DNA of 64,000 nucleotides from Olivibacter sp. XZL3 (GCF_004368405.1 NZ_SBJH01000010.1:1-64000); one strand, 5' to 3'; numbered from the stretch's first letter, positions 16,723 through 25,386 are shown. Translations and numbers: made by a program. The notes: generated from the sequence alone by a model not told the origin.

Positions 16723-16752
16723 CAAAAATACATTTTTAAACCTTAGATACAA
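16723..16752 (-). promoter_or_regulatory. Promoter of the TPR-ribH operon
   Basis: On the minus strand a TTG (plus CAA 16750-16752), a 19-nt spacer and TATTTTTG (16730-16723) match the consensus. It diverges from the recF promoter 40 bp away. Confidence 0.65.
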
Positions 16753-16791
16753 GAGACAAGCGCAAAAGATTTTTGCCGCCTTACAGCTGAT

Positions 16792-16822
16792 TTGTGTCTT
16801 GCTTCTTATTTATCTATGTTTG
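16792..16822 (+). promoter_or_regulatory. recF promoter
   Basis: TTG at 16792-16794, 20 nt spacer, TATGTTTG at 16815-16822. The box ends 6 nt before the recF ATG, so the mRNA would have almost no leader. Confidence 0.65.
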
Positions 16823-16828
16823 TATGTT

Positions 16829-17932
16829 ATGTGGGTGAAAGAATTAACGGTTATTAATTTTAAAAACTATGAGGAGGCTTCGTTAATATTTGCCCCCGGT
16901 GTGAACGCGTTTACCGGTGATAATGGTGCAGGTAAAACGAATATATTGGATGCGCTACACTATTTGTCATTATGTAAAAGTTATTTTAACCCGATCGATT
17001 CACAACAGATTAAACAACAAACTGATTTTTTCATGGTACAGGGTGTGTTTGAAAAGGGGGATCAAGAGGATATCTTGGCCTGCAGTTTAAAGCGGAACCA
17101 AAAAAAACAGTTTAAAAAGAATAAAAAGGATTATCAGCGTTTGGCAGATCATATCGGGGCCTATCCACTTGTGATGATTTCTCCGAACGATTCGGTAATC
17201 ATTTCCGAAGGCAGTGAGGAGCGGCGCAAGTTTATAGACAACGTGATTTCGCAAACAGACAATCGCTATTTAGACGACCTGATTCTCTATAATAAGTATT
17301 TACAAAGAAGAAATAGCTTGTTGAAGCAGCAAGCATCCAGTAAAATTTATGATGACGATCTGCTCAGTGTATACGATGAGCAACTGGCACAAGTGGGCGA
17401 ACAGCTATTTGAAAAGAGAAAACTGTTCATACAACCCTTTATACGGATTTTCAATCAACATTATCAATATTTAACGAATGATGCCGAGCCCGTGGAGCTT
17501 AATTACGAATCTCAGCTGTTTGGAAACAGCTTGATGGATCTGCTAAGCCGCGCTATTCAAAAAGATCGGGCGTTGGAACGCACCACCGTAGGTATTCACA
17601 AGGATGATCTGTTGTTTTCCATCCACGGCATGCCATTGAAGAAATTTGGCTCACAAGGGCAACAAAAGTCATTTTTAATAGCTCTCAAACTGGCGCAATA
17701 CACCTTCTTGTGTGAGAAAAAGGGTTTCAAGCCGCTGCTGCTGCTCGACGATATCTTCGATAAATTAGACGATAAACGTACAAGAAAGCTGATGGAAATG
17801 GTGTCTCATGATGATTTCGGCCAAATCTTCATTACCGATACCAGCGCCGAGCGTGTTCAAAGCACTTTCCGCGGTATTGATGTCGATGTGCGCATTTTTA
17901 CCGTGTCGAGCGGCAAAATCAACGCAGTATAA
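16829..17932 (+). CDS. recF: DNA replication and repair protein RecF
   Basis: This SMC-like ATPase helps load RecA at gapped DNA through RecOR. Walker A is GDNGAGKTNILDALHYL at about residues 31-47; the ABC signature appears as GSQGQQKSFLIALKLAQ; Walker B is LLLLDDIFDKLD near residue 305. It has 367 residues, the usual length. The ATG at 16829 (MWVKELTVINFKNYEEA) is chosen over the upstream codon at 16799, because RecF proteins start just before the strand motif LTVINFKNY and because the promoter box overlaps the longer form. A DciA-type gene follows in the same direction 146 bp on. Confidence 0.95.
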   Translation: MWVKELTVINFKNYEEASLIFAPGVNAFTGDNGAGKTNILDALHYLSLCKSYFNPIDSQQIKQQTDFFMVQGVFEKGDQEDILACSLKRNQKKQFKKNKKDYQRLADHIGAYPLVMISPNDSVIISEGSEERRKFIDNVISQTDNRYLDDLILYNKYLQRRNSLLKQQASSKIYDDDLLSVYDEQLAQVGEQLFEKRKLFIQPFIRIFNQHYQYLTNDAEPVELNYESQLFGNSLMDLLSRAIQKDRALERTTVGIHKDDLLFSIHGMPLKKFGSQGQQKSFLIALKLAQYTFLCEKKGFKPLLLLDDIFDKLDDKRTRKLMEMVSHDDFGQIFITDTSAERVQSTFRGIDVDVRIFTVSSGKINAV

Positions 17933-18046
17933 AGCCCTTATCCAGCATAGAAAAAACGAAGAGCTGAAAGGATTAGCGCGAACCGGCCGGTGTACGTGTA
18001 AAGCTGCGTTGTGGAAAACTTTTATCCGAATTGATGCCGCTATTCG

Positions 18047-18054
18047 TAACTTTG
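18047..18054 (+). promoter_or_regulatory. Possible -7 box for the DciA-type gene
   Basis: TAACTTTG, matching TAnnTTTG, lies 24 nt before the ATG at 18079. No properly spaced -33 TTG was found, and read-through from recF is equally possible. Confidence 0.4.
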
Positions 18055-18078
18055 GATTTCGATAATTCAATATACCTC

Positions 18079-18369
18079 ATGGGCCGTACAAATGATAAAA
18101 CCTTGAAAGAAGCGATCAATCAATACTTAGACGCACTTAAGTTGCGAAGGAAGTTTGATGAGACTTCTATATTGGCTGCCTGGCCAGAACTCATGGGGGT
18201 TGCAATCGCCAATCGTACGCGGCAATTATTTATCCGCGACAAGAAATTGTTTGTGCGGGTAGAGTCGGCCGTTATAAAAAACGAACTGATTTTAATGCGT
18301 TCTCAGATTATTGGTAAATTAAATGAATATGTCGGACGGGTGGTAATCGAAGATGTGGTGATCCTATAG
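18079..18369 (+). CDS. DUF721/DciA-family protein
   Basis: It is a 96-residue protein of the DUF721 family, whose best-studied member DciA loads the replicative helicase DnaB in bacteria lacking DnaC/DnaI. The start MGRTNDKTLKEAINQYLDALKLRRKFDE and the core AAWPELMGVAIANRTRQLFI then LFVRVESAVIKNELILMR fit the family. I take the ATG at 18079, discarding 16 residues upstream. Its place after recF recalls the frequent recF-dciA pairing near replication genes. No dnaA or dnaN is in view. The 3' end overlaps that of aroK by 6 bp. Confidence 0.85.
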   Translation: MGRTNDKTLKEAINQYLDALKLRRKFDETSILAAWPELMGVAIANRTRQLFIRDKKLFVRVESAVIKNELILMRSQIIGKLNEYVGRVVIEDVVIL

Positions 18370-18876
18370 CTCCAAATTTTTAATAAGCGCATCAATGTTG
18401 AGGTCTAAGACATTAACATGATGATGTGCCTGCATATAAAAAGGGTGCCGATGTTGCATCCTTTCCTCTATAAAGCCAACGAGTTCCTCTTCATTTAGAT
18501 GTTGTATCAGCGGACGCTTATTTTTTTTGCTGTCTGCTAGTCGCTTCGCCAATGCCCCTGTGGGCATCTGAAGATAGATTGTTATACCGTGGCTATTCAT
18601 CCACTCCATATTGTCGAAGAAACAAGGAGCTCCGCCTCCCGTGGCTATAACCGCTGGCTCCGAGATAGCAAGATTTTGGAGGATTTCTCTTTCTTTAAAT
18701 CTGAAAGCTTCTTCGCTATGTTCTTTAAAATATGCTGTAATAGACAGGCCCACCTGTTCTACAAATAGTTCGTCCAGATCAACGAAAGGTCTGTTGAGCG
18801 CGCGGGCTAACTTTTTGCCATTGGTCGTTTTCCCGACACCCATAAATCCGACTAGAAAAACATGTTTCTTTAACAT
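18364..18876 (-). CDS. aroK: Shikimate kinase
   Basis: It phosphorylates shikimate at the 3-OH in the chorismate pathway. It is a P-loop kinase of 170 residues: Walker A GFMGVGKTTNGKKLA at residues ~8-22, shikimate-binding DLDELFVEQ and FRFKEREIL (Asp and Arg), Walker B-like ATGGGAPCF, and the lid motif KRPLI. The ATG at 18876 is used; the frame is open to a TTG at 18885 that sits 3 bp after the upstream stop. It is the last gene of the run DUF1599 - DoxX - aroK, all on the minus strand with gaps of 6 and 12 bp. Confidence 0.95.
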   Translation of the reverse strand: MLKKHVFLVGFMGVGKTTNGKKLARALNRPFVDLDELFVEQVGLSITAYFKEHSEEAFRFKEREILQNLAISEPAVIATGGGAPCFFDNMEWMNSHGITIYLQMPTGALAKRLADSKKNKRPLIQHLNEEELVGFIEERMQHRHPFYMQAHHHVNVLDLNIDALIKNLEL

Positions 18877-18888
18877 GAAGGACAACGA

Positions 18889-20073
18889 TTAATCTAAGTG
18901 TTCAAAATAAGCCTGCGCTAAGGCTTCAAAAGATGGTAGCGTATGGTAATGCCATTTTTTGATTACCGTGCCATTTTTTAATAAAATAATGCCCGGATTA
19001 GCTCTCACCATGCTCTTTAAGGGAATAGCATCAGCAAAAAAGGTTTCTGCATATAACTTCATTTTGCTGTCTAATTCATTCACCTGTTGCGCTGTATTAG
19101 CGGTGAGTAATACCGTTCGAATGTTATATTGCTCCGTCGCCTGCTTCGCCAACTCGTTTATCTTTTGCAGTCCTGTTGGGTTTGAATAGTCTAAATTGTA
19201 AGCGACAAATACGAGGTTATAATAAGGGTTTTCGATAATCTCCTTTGTATGATCCACTCCCTGAGCATCGGTAATGTTCAAGTCTTTAATCGGCGCTTGA
19301 TACCCTTCTTTTATCAGACGGCTTGTCGGCTCGCCTATAACTTCCCAATTTTCATCTTTCCAGAGCTCCTCTTGCAAATAAACCTTATCAGTTACCGATT
19401 TGGTTTCCTTTGTTTCCTTATGCTGTAGCGTATAAGTGATTTCATATTCGTCCATAGGAGCGCCCTTCGGGATGTGCATGAGCGCCGGTAGATTATTTCC
19501 TTCCTTATAAGGAAGGAAGTCAATGAATGGCAGAAAATTAAATGTATAAATTCCTATGCCCAAGCTAAAAACAATGGCGGCGGAAAGTGTAAGAATTTGG
19601 CTGATCTCATTGGAGAATACAGGGTGTATTCTTTTTCTGTTAAAGAAGATAACAAGAATAAAAAATAGTAAGATCAAGTCCTTTGTAAAAGACTGCCAAG
19701 GTGTCAACTTGATGGCATCTCCAAAGCAACCACAGGAGGTTACTACGTTAAAAAAAGCAGAATAAAATGTGAGAAAGGTGAAAAATACAATCAATAACAG
19801 GAGTCCGAGTGCTACTTTCCTGCCGTATAAACCGAATAATAACAGTATACCCAGCACCATCTCTAAACTGCATAAAAAGATAGCAATGGCAACAGCATAA
19901 TCGTTTAGGAAGGCTAAATGAAAGACTTCGAAGTACTCTTGTAGCTTGTAACCAAAGCCGATGGGGTCGTTCGCTTTAATGAGTCCCGAAAAAATAAATA
20001 GGCAGCCAACGAACAGGCGGGAGAATGTCAATAGATAGGAACTTTTACTTTGCTTTGCAATGGCGGCGTTCAT
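18889..20073 (-). CDS. DoxX-family membrane protein, BT_3928 type
   Basis: This 394-residue protein has two parts. Residues ~15-180 hold four or five membrane helices of the DoxX/MauE type (LTFSRLFVGCLFIFSGLIKANDP, then GIGFGY-like and VVTSCGCFGDAIKL with a CGC motif typical of MauE-like proteins). Residues ~230-394 are a soluble domain with thioredoxin-like character (NLVFVAYNLDYSNPTGL, NPGIILLKNGTVIKKWHYHTLP), but the usual CXXC is absent. The CGC pair suggests redox transfer across the membrane, in the manner of DsbB/VKOR-like helpers; that is inference. It is co-transcribed with DUF1599, the common Bacteroidota arrangement. Confidence 0.8.
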   Translation of the reverse strand: MNAAIAKQSKSSYLLTFSRLFVGCLFIFSGLIKANDPIGFGYKLQEYFEVFHLAFLNDYAVAIAIFLCSLEMVLGILLLFGLYGRKVALGLLLLIVFFTFLTFYSAFFNVVTSCGCFGDAIKLTPWQSFTKDLILLFFILVIFFNRKRIHPVFSNEISQILTLSAAIVFSLGIGIYTFNFLPFIDFLPYKEGNNLPALMHIPKGAPMDEYEITYTLQHKETKETKSVTDKVYLQEELWKDENWEVIGEPTSRLIKEGYQAPIKDLNITDAQGVDHTKEIIENPYYNLVFVAYNLDYSNPTGLQKINELAKQATEQYNIRTVLLTANTAQQVNELDSKMKLYAETFFADAIPLKSMVRANPGIILLKNGTVIKKWHYHTLPSFEALAQAYFEHLD

Positions 20074-20079
20074 AGCATT

Positions 20080-20640
20080 TTAGGTGTTTGGAATTTGTTC
20101 AGCCTTCGGATCCGTTAATTTAATAAGCGCAAAAACAGCATAGTTGAGCATATCCTGATAATTTGCCTTTACGCCCTCAGAAGCGATGGTCCATCCGCTA
20201 TTATCTTCAATTTGCTTAACCCTGAAGATTTTCATCAGAATTAAATCAGTGAGGGACCCTATGCGGAGATCCCGCCATGCTTCTCCATAATCGTGATTTT
20301 TTGAAAGCATGAGGTCTTTTGTTTCCTTGATATACCGGTCATACAGCTCTTTTACCGTGTTTAAGGCTAGATTTTCCTCCGCATCGGGCGGTAACTCGAG
20401 TTGAATCATCGCGATGACGCAATAATTGATAATGCCCACATACTCCGAAGGGATATCGTCAGCAATTTTAGAAAACTTATTTTCTTCAATGGTCCGGATG
20501 CGTTGTGCTTTTATAAAAATTTGATCTGTAATTGAAGGAAGCCGCATAATACGCCATGCCGTACCGTAATCGGCAGCCTTTTTTAAAAACAATTCTTTAC
20601 ATTGTGCAATGATAGCGTCGTATGCCGTTGAAGTATTCAT
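20080..20640 (-). CDS. DUF1599 (Nmad1-type) protein with internal duplication
   Basis: It has 186 residues in two homologous halves. The first has KKAADYGTAWRIMRLPSITDQIFIKAQRI and IINYCVIAMIQL; the second has SKNHDYGEAWRDLRIGSLTDLILMKIFRV and MLNYAVFALIKL. This DYG-W-R-S-TD-I-K-R pattern defines DUF1599, also named nucleotide modification associated domain 1. The biochemical role is unproven. It starts an operon with the DoxX protein and aroK, and diverges from folP; in many Bacteroidota it sits in just this place, divergent from folP. Confidence 0.88.
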   Translation of the reverse strand: MNTSTAYDAIIAQCKELFLKKAADYGTAWRIMRLPSITDQIFIKAQRIRTIEENKFSKIADDIPSEYVGIINYCVIAMIQLELPPDAEENLALNTVKELYDRYIKETKDLMLSKNHDYGEAWRDLRIGSLTDLILMKIFRVKQIEDNSGWTIASEGVKANYQDMLNYAVFALIKLTDPKAEQIPNT

Positions 20641-20768
20641 TTAATTTTATTCACTTATTTTTTCGTCCTGTGAAAGTTCTTGTGCAAACCTAACACAAAA
20701 AAATATCTATTTCGAATATATCGATTTGAAAATAAAAAAAAACACTTCTTGGTGGAAAATGCAAGTTA

Positions 20769-20799
20769 TTGCATCGTAAACGCTTTTTCTCTAAGTTTG
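20769..20799 (+). promoter_or_regulatory. folP promoter
   Basis: TTG at 20769-20771, 20 nt spacer, TAAGTTTG at 20792-20799. A minus-strand TACTTTTG at 20800-20807 directly abuts it and could serve the divergent DUF1599 operon. Confidence 0.65.
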
Positions 20800-20860
20800 C
20801 AAAAGTACGGAAGGGCTATAATCACTAGCTATATCGTCGGTACTCAATAAACAAGTGGAT

Positions 20861-21718
20861 ATGAAATTTCTCAATGTTGGCGGTAAGTTAATGGATTTAT
20901 GTGTTCCGAAGATTATGGGAATACTGAATATGACCCCTGACTCTTTCTTCGACGGCGGAAGACACAATAGGTTAACTGACGCCTTAGAAAGGGTGGGTAC
21001 GATGTTGACGGAAGGCGCAGATGTCATTGATATTGGTGGCTATTCGTCCAGACCCGGGGCACCTATAGTAAGCGTACAAGAAGAGCTGGATCGATTAATG
21101 CCGGTTGTCGAAGCTATTCGGCAGTCGTACCCCGACGCGGTATTGTCCATTGATACCTTTCGGGCCGAAGTTGCAGCGGCGGCCGTTCAAGGCGGCGCCC
21201 ATTTGATAAATGACATCGGGGGAGGAAATCTAGATGAAAATATGTTTCCTACCATTGCAAAATTGGGGGTGCCTTATATTCTTATGCATAGCAGAGGAAC
21301 TCCTGAAACGATGCAGCATGAAACCGATTACAAGGACGTTGTGAACGATATTATCGACGACCTTACTAAAAAGATAGCAGTGTTGCGGGCTCTGGGCGTA
21401 AAGGATATGCTGGTGGATCCCGGTTTCGGCTTCGCCAAAACATTAGAACAAAACTATCTGTTATTGAGTAAAATTAACGAATTAAAGGTTTTAGGACTCC
21501 CAATATTGGGCGCGTTGTCCCGAAAATCTATGATTTATAAACTATTAAATAAGGCTCCCCAGGATGCCTTAAATGGTACAAGCGTCTTACATACCGTGCT
21601 GTTAATGAAGGGGGTGGAAATGATACGGGTACACGATGTACGGGAAGCGGTAGAGGTGAGGGAGCTTGTCATGCAAATTAAGCCTAAAGATTTTGAAAGG
21701 AGTTTACACGATGCATAG
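20861..21718 (+). CDS. folP: Dihydropteroate synthase
   Basis: It joins p-aminobenzoate to 6-hydroxymethyl-dihydropterin diphosphate in folate synthesis and is the target of sulfonamides. The two signatures are clear: IMGILNMTPDSFFDGG near residue 20 and GADVIDIGGYSSRPGA about 50 residues on. SIDTFRAEVA, HLINDIGGG and LVDPGFGFAKTLEQN follow, as in the TIM-barrel family. It has about 285 residues. I use the ATG at 20861; a GTG two codons earlier (20855) is also possible. Its stop codon lies inside the start of the next gene (8-bp overlap). Confidence 0.95.
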   Translation: MKFLNVGGKLMDLCVPKIMGILNMTPDSFFDGGRHNRLTDALERVGTMLTEGADVIDIGGYSSRPGAPIVSVQEELDRLMPVVEAIRQSYPDAVLSIDTFRAEVAAAAVQGGAHLINDIGGGNLDENMFPTIAKLGVPYILMHSRGTPETMQHETDYKDVVNDIIDDLTKKIAVLRALGVKDMLVDPGFGFAKTLEQNYLLLSKINELKVLGLPILGALSRKSMIYKLLNKAPQDALNGTSVLHTVLLMKGVEMIRVHDVREAVEVRELVMQIKPKDFERSLHDA

Positions 21719-22736
21719 CATGTTACTTTCTCTTGTTATTTTATTTACCGTCGGCACATTGAAGGGACAACAATTCAAGTTGGAAATGTTGCAAGAGGGT
21801 AAAGATGTGAGCTTTAGGGGAATGTCCATCCCAAGTGACAGCGTTGCGTGGATCAGCGGAACCAAGGGGACGATTGTAAAAACAACGGACGGAGGCGAAA
21901 ATTGGACTTGGCTTAAGACGGAAGGCTACGAAGATTTTGATTTCCGATCAATCGTGGCTTTTTCAGATAAAAAGGCAATCATCGTTAATGCGGGCAGTCC
22001 AGCGGTTATTTTATTGACAGAAGACGGGGGGACGTCGTGGAAAAAGGTGTATAGCTACGATGCGAAAGAAATATTTTACGATGGCATTAGTTTTTGGGAT
22101 GATAAAAAAGGTATTGTATTTGGTGATCCTATTGAAGGCAAATTACAGCTCCTTGTGACAGAGGACGGCGGGAATACCTGGATGAATATCAGCGATGACG
22201 CCAATGTTCAAATGAAGGACGGGGAAGCCGGTTTTGCCGCCAGTGGCAGCAGTATAAGGACGGCAGGAAATGGTTTAGTTTGGATTGGCACGGGGGGCAC
22301 GCAGGCCCGTTTGCTCTTTTCTTACAATTATGGCCAGTCATGGACGAGCTATCGGGTACCTATTGAACAGGGGGAAGAATCTCAAGGCATCTTTTCACTG
22401 GCAATTAATGATCAGAAGCAACTTATAGCGATAGGAGGTGATTACAAAAACTTTAGGAATAATAACAATATCATTCAACTATCCACTAACGGGATGAATT
22501 GGAATGCACCAAAAACAAGGCTTTCGGGCTATAAATCCTGTGTTGATTTTGTTGATGACACTTTTGTGCTTGCCACAGGCACATCGGGTACCGACTTTTC
22601 CGTAGATGGGGGACAGTCGTGGAAGTTGCTCGATGAAAAAAGCTTTCATGTAGTTAGAGCTTCAGAAAGTGGTAAACTGGTTTTACTGGCCGGCGACAAG
22701 GGTAATATTTATCGCATGGTGAAGGACATTAAGTAA
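21711..22736 (+). CDS. Exported Ycf48-like / BNR-repeat beta-propeller protein
   Basis: It has 341 residues. A signal peptide (MHSMLLSLVILFTVGTLKGQ) is followed by a repeat domain carrying at least six S/TxDGGxxW units: TTDGGENW, TEDGGTSW, TEDGGNTW, SYNYGQSW, STNGMNW and SVDGGQSW. Such units form a sialidase-like or Ycf48-like beta-propeller. In plants and cyanobacteria Ycf48 helps assemble photosystem II; in Bacteroidota the proteins are annotated as oxidoreductase or glycosyl hydrolase without proof. No catalytic sialidase RIP/Glu/Tyr set was recognised. The ATG at 21711 overlaps the folP stop, and an AGGAG lies about 8 nt before it, a rare visible SD here. Confidence 0.8.
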   Translation: MHSMLLSLVILFTVGTLKGQQFKLEMLQEGKDVSFRGMSIPSDSVAWISGTKGTIVKTTDGGENWTWLKTEGYEDFDFRSIVAFSDKKAIIVNAGSPAVILLTEDGGTSWKKVYSYDAKEIFYDGISFWDDKKGIVFGDPIEGKLQLLVTEDGGNTWMNISDDANVQMKDGEAGFAASGSSIRTAGNGLVWIGTGGTQARLLFSYNYGQSWTSYRVPIEQGEESQGIFSLAINDQKQLIAIGGDYKNFRNNNNIIQLSTNGMNWNAPKTRLSGYKSCVDFVDDTFVLATGTSGTDFSVDGGQSWKLLDEKSFHVVRASESGKLVLLAGDKGNIYRMVKDIK

Positions 22737-22800
22737 GAAGAAAGGGTTTCGTTGTCGGCGGTATTGCCTATTCAAAATTCAAAAGTAACCTGCCTACCGC
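22737..22800. repeat. Mosaic intergenic repeat segment R2
   Basis: Between two convergent stop codons lies GTATTGCCTATTCAAAATTC followed by AAAAGTAACCTGCCTACCGCC. The stretch from 22768 resembles 237-261 of segment R1 (CTATTCAAATTCAAAAGG then CCTGCCT). It also includes the GCCTA words found in R1. Confidence 0.6.
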
Positions 22801-23946
22801 CTATTTCCGTTTCATATTAACGACGGCATTACATACTATTAGGCTCGCAGTACCTAAGCAAAATACGCTCCAACCGCCCAAGTTGAACAGAAAGATTCCA
22901 ATAGCTGAGCCAATCGCTCCACCGATAAACGTGGACGTCATAAAGACCGTATTGAAGCGATTTCTGGCCGCGGGATTTAATGAATAGATGAGCGTTTGAT
23001 TGCTAATTTGCAGTGCTTGATGGCCTATATCCAATAAAATAATACCAAGAACGATTAAAATGATTTTACTTCCGGTGAAATAAAATGCGGCATATCCGAG
23101 TAACTGTGCGAGTAAACCCAGCAAGGAAATATTTCTTACTACTGTAACCGCACCACTGCTTCTTTTTCCAATCAAGGGTGCGGCGAGGGCGCCGGAAGCG
23201 CCTATGATGCCAAATAAACCGATCTCAACGGTGTTGTATTCAAAAGGTTTGGCCGCTAAGAAAAGTACCATAGTGACCCAAAAGGCGCTCATGCTTGCAA
23301 ATGACAAAGCATTGCTTAATGAGGCTATACGCAGTTGCGGATAAGTTTTTATATAGTAGACTACCGATCGCATTAACTCACTGTAGGTGCCATGGTAAGT
23401 CGGTTTACTTGCAGGAAATACACGCTGTATAATTAAAACCAGCAGAAAACAGATCGTCGCGGCGGTATAGTACATTTGTCGCCATCCGAAAGCGTGACCT
23501 ATATAACCGCTTAGCGATCGTGAAGAGACTATTCCGATCAGTAAGCCACCCATTACCAAACCAATCACACTGCCTCTCTTTTCATCCGTCGTCAAGCTTG
23601 CTGCAAGCGGAATAATCAATTGAGGCACGATGGAAAACAAACCGATGAGAAAGCACAATATCTGTAGAAGAAGGAACGACTTGGTAAAGGCCGCCCCTAA
23701 AAGAACAATGACCGAAAAAGTCGTTGTAACGACGATCTGTTGCTTCTTTTCTAATAGGTCGCCAAGCGGAACGAATAGGAGCAGGCCGGCTGCATAGCCT
23801 AATTGTGTAATATAGGTGATGCTGCCGGCTTCTGCTTCACGAATGCCAAAATCGTGCGCAATAAGCGGTAGTAATGGTTGACAGTAATAAAGATTGGCAA
23901 CAACGAGACCACAGCAAATGGCCATAAATAACGTTAAATACTTCAT
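22801..23946 (-). CDS. MFS transporter, drug:H+ antiporter-like
   Basis: It is an integral membrane protein of 381 residues with about 12 helices. It starts KYLTLFMAICCGLVVANLYYCQPLLPLIAHDFG, typical of a subfamily of sugar/drug efflux MFS proteins (NLYYCQPLLP is strongly conserved there). The loop 2-3 motif appears as GDLLEKKQQIV in place of the classical G-x-L-a-D-r-x-G-r-k-x-x. It stands alone between convergent and tandem genes. The substrate cannot be read from the sequence. Confidence 0.88.
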   Translation of the reverse strand: MKYLTLFMAICCGLVVANLYYCQPLLPLIAHDFGIREAEAGSITYITQLGYAAGLLLFVPLGDLLEKKQQIVVTTTFSVIVLLGAAFTKSFLLLQILCFLIGLFSIVPQLIIPLAASLTTDEKRGSVIGLVMGGLLIGIVSSRSLSGYIGHAFGWRQMYYTAATICFLLVLIIQRVFPASKPTYHGTYSELMRSVVYYIKTYPQLRIASLSNALSFASMSAFWVTMVLFLAAKPFEYNTVEIGLFGIIGASGALAAPLIGKRSSGAVTVVRNISLLGLLAQLLGYAAFYFTGSKIILIVLGIILLDIGHQALQISNQTLIYSLNPAARNRFNTVFMTSTFIGGAIGSAIGIFLFNLGGWSVFCLGTASLIVCNAVVNMKRK

Positions 23947-24007
23947 CCGGATGAGCGTGAATATCTCGCATGTTACGCGTTTAACTTGGCAAACGAGATG
24001 AATTTGT

Positions 24008-25126
24008 TTAGTTTGCGAAACTTCTGAAGTCTTGACTCGGATTAATTTTCAATAACACCTCATAAATCAACCGGATTACATTGTCTACATCCTCTTTGTG
24101 GATCATTTCAACGGTTGTGTGCATGTACCGTAAAGGTAGTGATACCAGCACAGAGGGCACACCTCCATTTGAATAAGCAAAAGCGTCGGTGTCGGTGCCA
24201 GTTACCCTGGACGAAGCCTGACGTTGAAACGGTATTCCCCGCTCAACAGCCGTATCAATCAAAAGTTTGTTCAGATTAATTTGAACAGACGGCGCGTATG
24301 AGACGACGGGTCCCTTTCCACAAGCTAAATCACCTTGTGTTACCTTATTAATCATTGGGGTTTGCGTGTCATGTGTTACGTCCGTAATGATAGCCGCATT
24401 GGGTTTAATGGTTTGTGTAATCATTTCGGCACCCCGCAGGCCAACCTCTTCCTGGACGGCATTGACGATGTATAGTCCAAAAGGAAGTTTCTTTTTGTTT
24501 TCTTTGAGTAAGCGGGCTACTTCTGCAATCATAAAACCGCCGGCGCGATTGTCTAAGGCGCGCCCTACATAATAACGGTCGTTCAGCACCATAAATTCAT
24601 CTTCATACGTGATAACCGAGCCGACATGGATGCCAAGCGCTTCCACTTCTTCCTTACTTGTACACCCGCAATCCAAGAAAATATTTTTCAAAGACGGCGC
24701 TTCTTCTTTTTCACCGCCTCTTGTATGGATGGCAGGCCAGCCGAATACAGCTTTGACGATACCCTTTTCACCGTGTATATTCACCCGTTTAGAAGGAGCA
24801 ATCTGATGGTCGGAGCCACCGTTTCTAATGACATATAGAAGGCCCTCGTTGGTAATATAATTGACAAACCAAGAAATTTCGTCTGCATGTGCTTCAATCA
24901 CTACTTTATACGAGGCTTCGGGATTAATAACGGCTACCGCTGTCCCATAATGATCGGTAAATGTTTCGTCTACGTAAGGTTTGATGTAATCCAGCCAAAG
25001 CCGTTGCCCTTCCCATTCATAACCGGTAGGCGAAGGGTTATTAATATATTTTTCAAAGAACTTTAATGTTTTTTCGGTTACAACCGTTGTGTGATGCTGT
25101 TCGTTGTTTTTTTCTGATTTTGCCAT
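24008..25126 (-). CDS. M42-family metallopeptidase (glutamyl aminopeptidase / endoglucanase type)
   Basis: It is a cytosolic aminopeptidase of 372 residues with two metal ions. Family residues are visible: EAHADEISW (His ligand), GRALDNRAGG (bridging Asp), NAVQEEVGLRGAE (catalytic Glu and ligand Glu), ITDVTHDTQTP (Asp) and LRYMHTTVEMI (His). M42 enzymes form dodecameric tetrahedral shells that trim peptides released by proteases. The true start is the ATG at 25126 (MAKSEKNNEQHH); the frame stays open to 25309, but that extension would run through a hairpin repeat at 25192-25256. Confidence 0.93.
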   Translation of the reverse strand: MAKSEKNNEQHHTTVVTEKTLKFFEKYINNPSPTGYEWEGQRLWLDYIKPYVDETFTDHYGTAVAVINPEASYKVVIEAHADEISWFVNYITNEGLLYVIRNGGSDHQIAPSKRVNIHGEKGIVKAVFGWPAIHTRGGEKEEAPSLKNIFLDCGCTSKEEVEALGIHVGSVITYEDEFMVLNDRYYVGRALDNRAGGFMIAEVARLLKENKKKLPFGLYIVNAVQEEVGLRGAEMITQTIKPNAAIITDVTHDTQTPMINKVTQGDLACGKGPVVSYAPSVQINLNKLLIDTAVERGIPFQRQASSRVTGTDTDAFAYSNGGVPSVLVSLPLRYMHTTVEMIHKEDVDNVIRLIYEVLLKINPSQDFRSFAN

Positions 25127-25191
25127 ATACGTGATGTTCTTAATAAAAGAAAGGCTTTTACTGCCAGCGACCAAAAGTACAAAGTTTTCAG

Positions 25192-25256
25192 TAATAACCG
25201 GAGTTCGTCTATTCTTTATGAGCTCAGAAATTAATATTCGATCTCCGGTTAATATT
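25192..25256. repeat. Hairpin repeat, copy B
   Basis: AATAACCGGAGTTCG at the left pairs with CGATCTCCGGTTAATATT at the right. The middle, CTATTCTTTATGAGCTCAG, is nearly the same as in copy A at 51893-51983. It lies in the spacer upstream of the M42 peptidase gene. Copy A has CCTGAG/CTCAGG where B has CCGGAG/CTCCGG, so both copies keep their pairing. Confidence 0.8.
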
Positions 25257-25386
25257 ACCCCGAGTCGGCTGTTGGCCAAGTTCTGTTTAGGGTAAAGGGC
25301 AAAATGCATGCGGATGCTAAACTTTTGTTTGTAATATCACGTTTTATTAAAGAGCTTTGTACCTTAGATTCATTAAGAACCACGCT

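Noticed and set aside
25127-25309. N-terminal extension of the M42 peptidase
   Set aside because: It would be translated from a hairpin repeat and is unlike the family; the ATG at 25126 fits the usual start.
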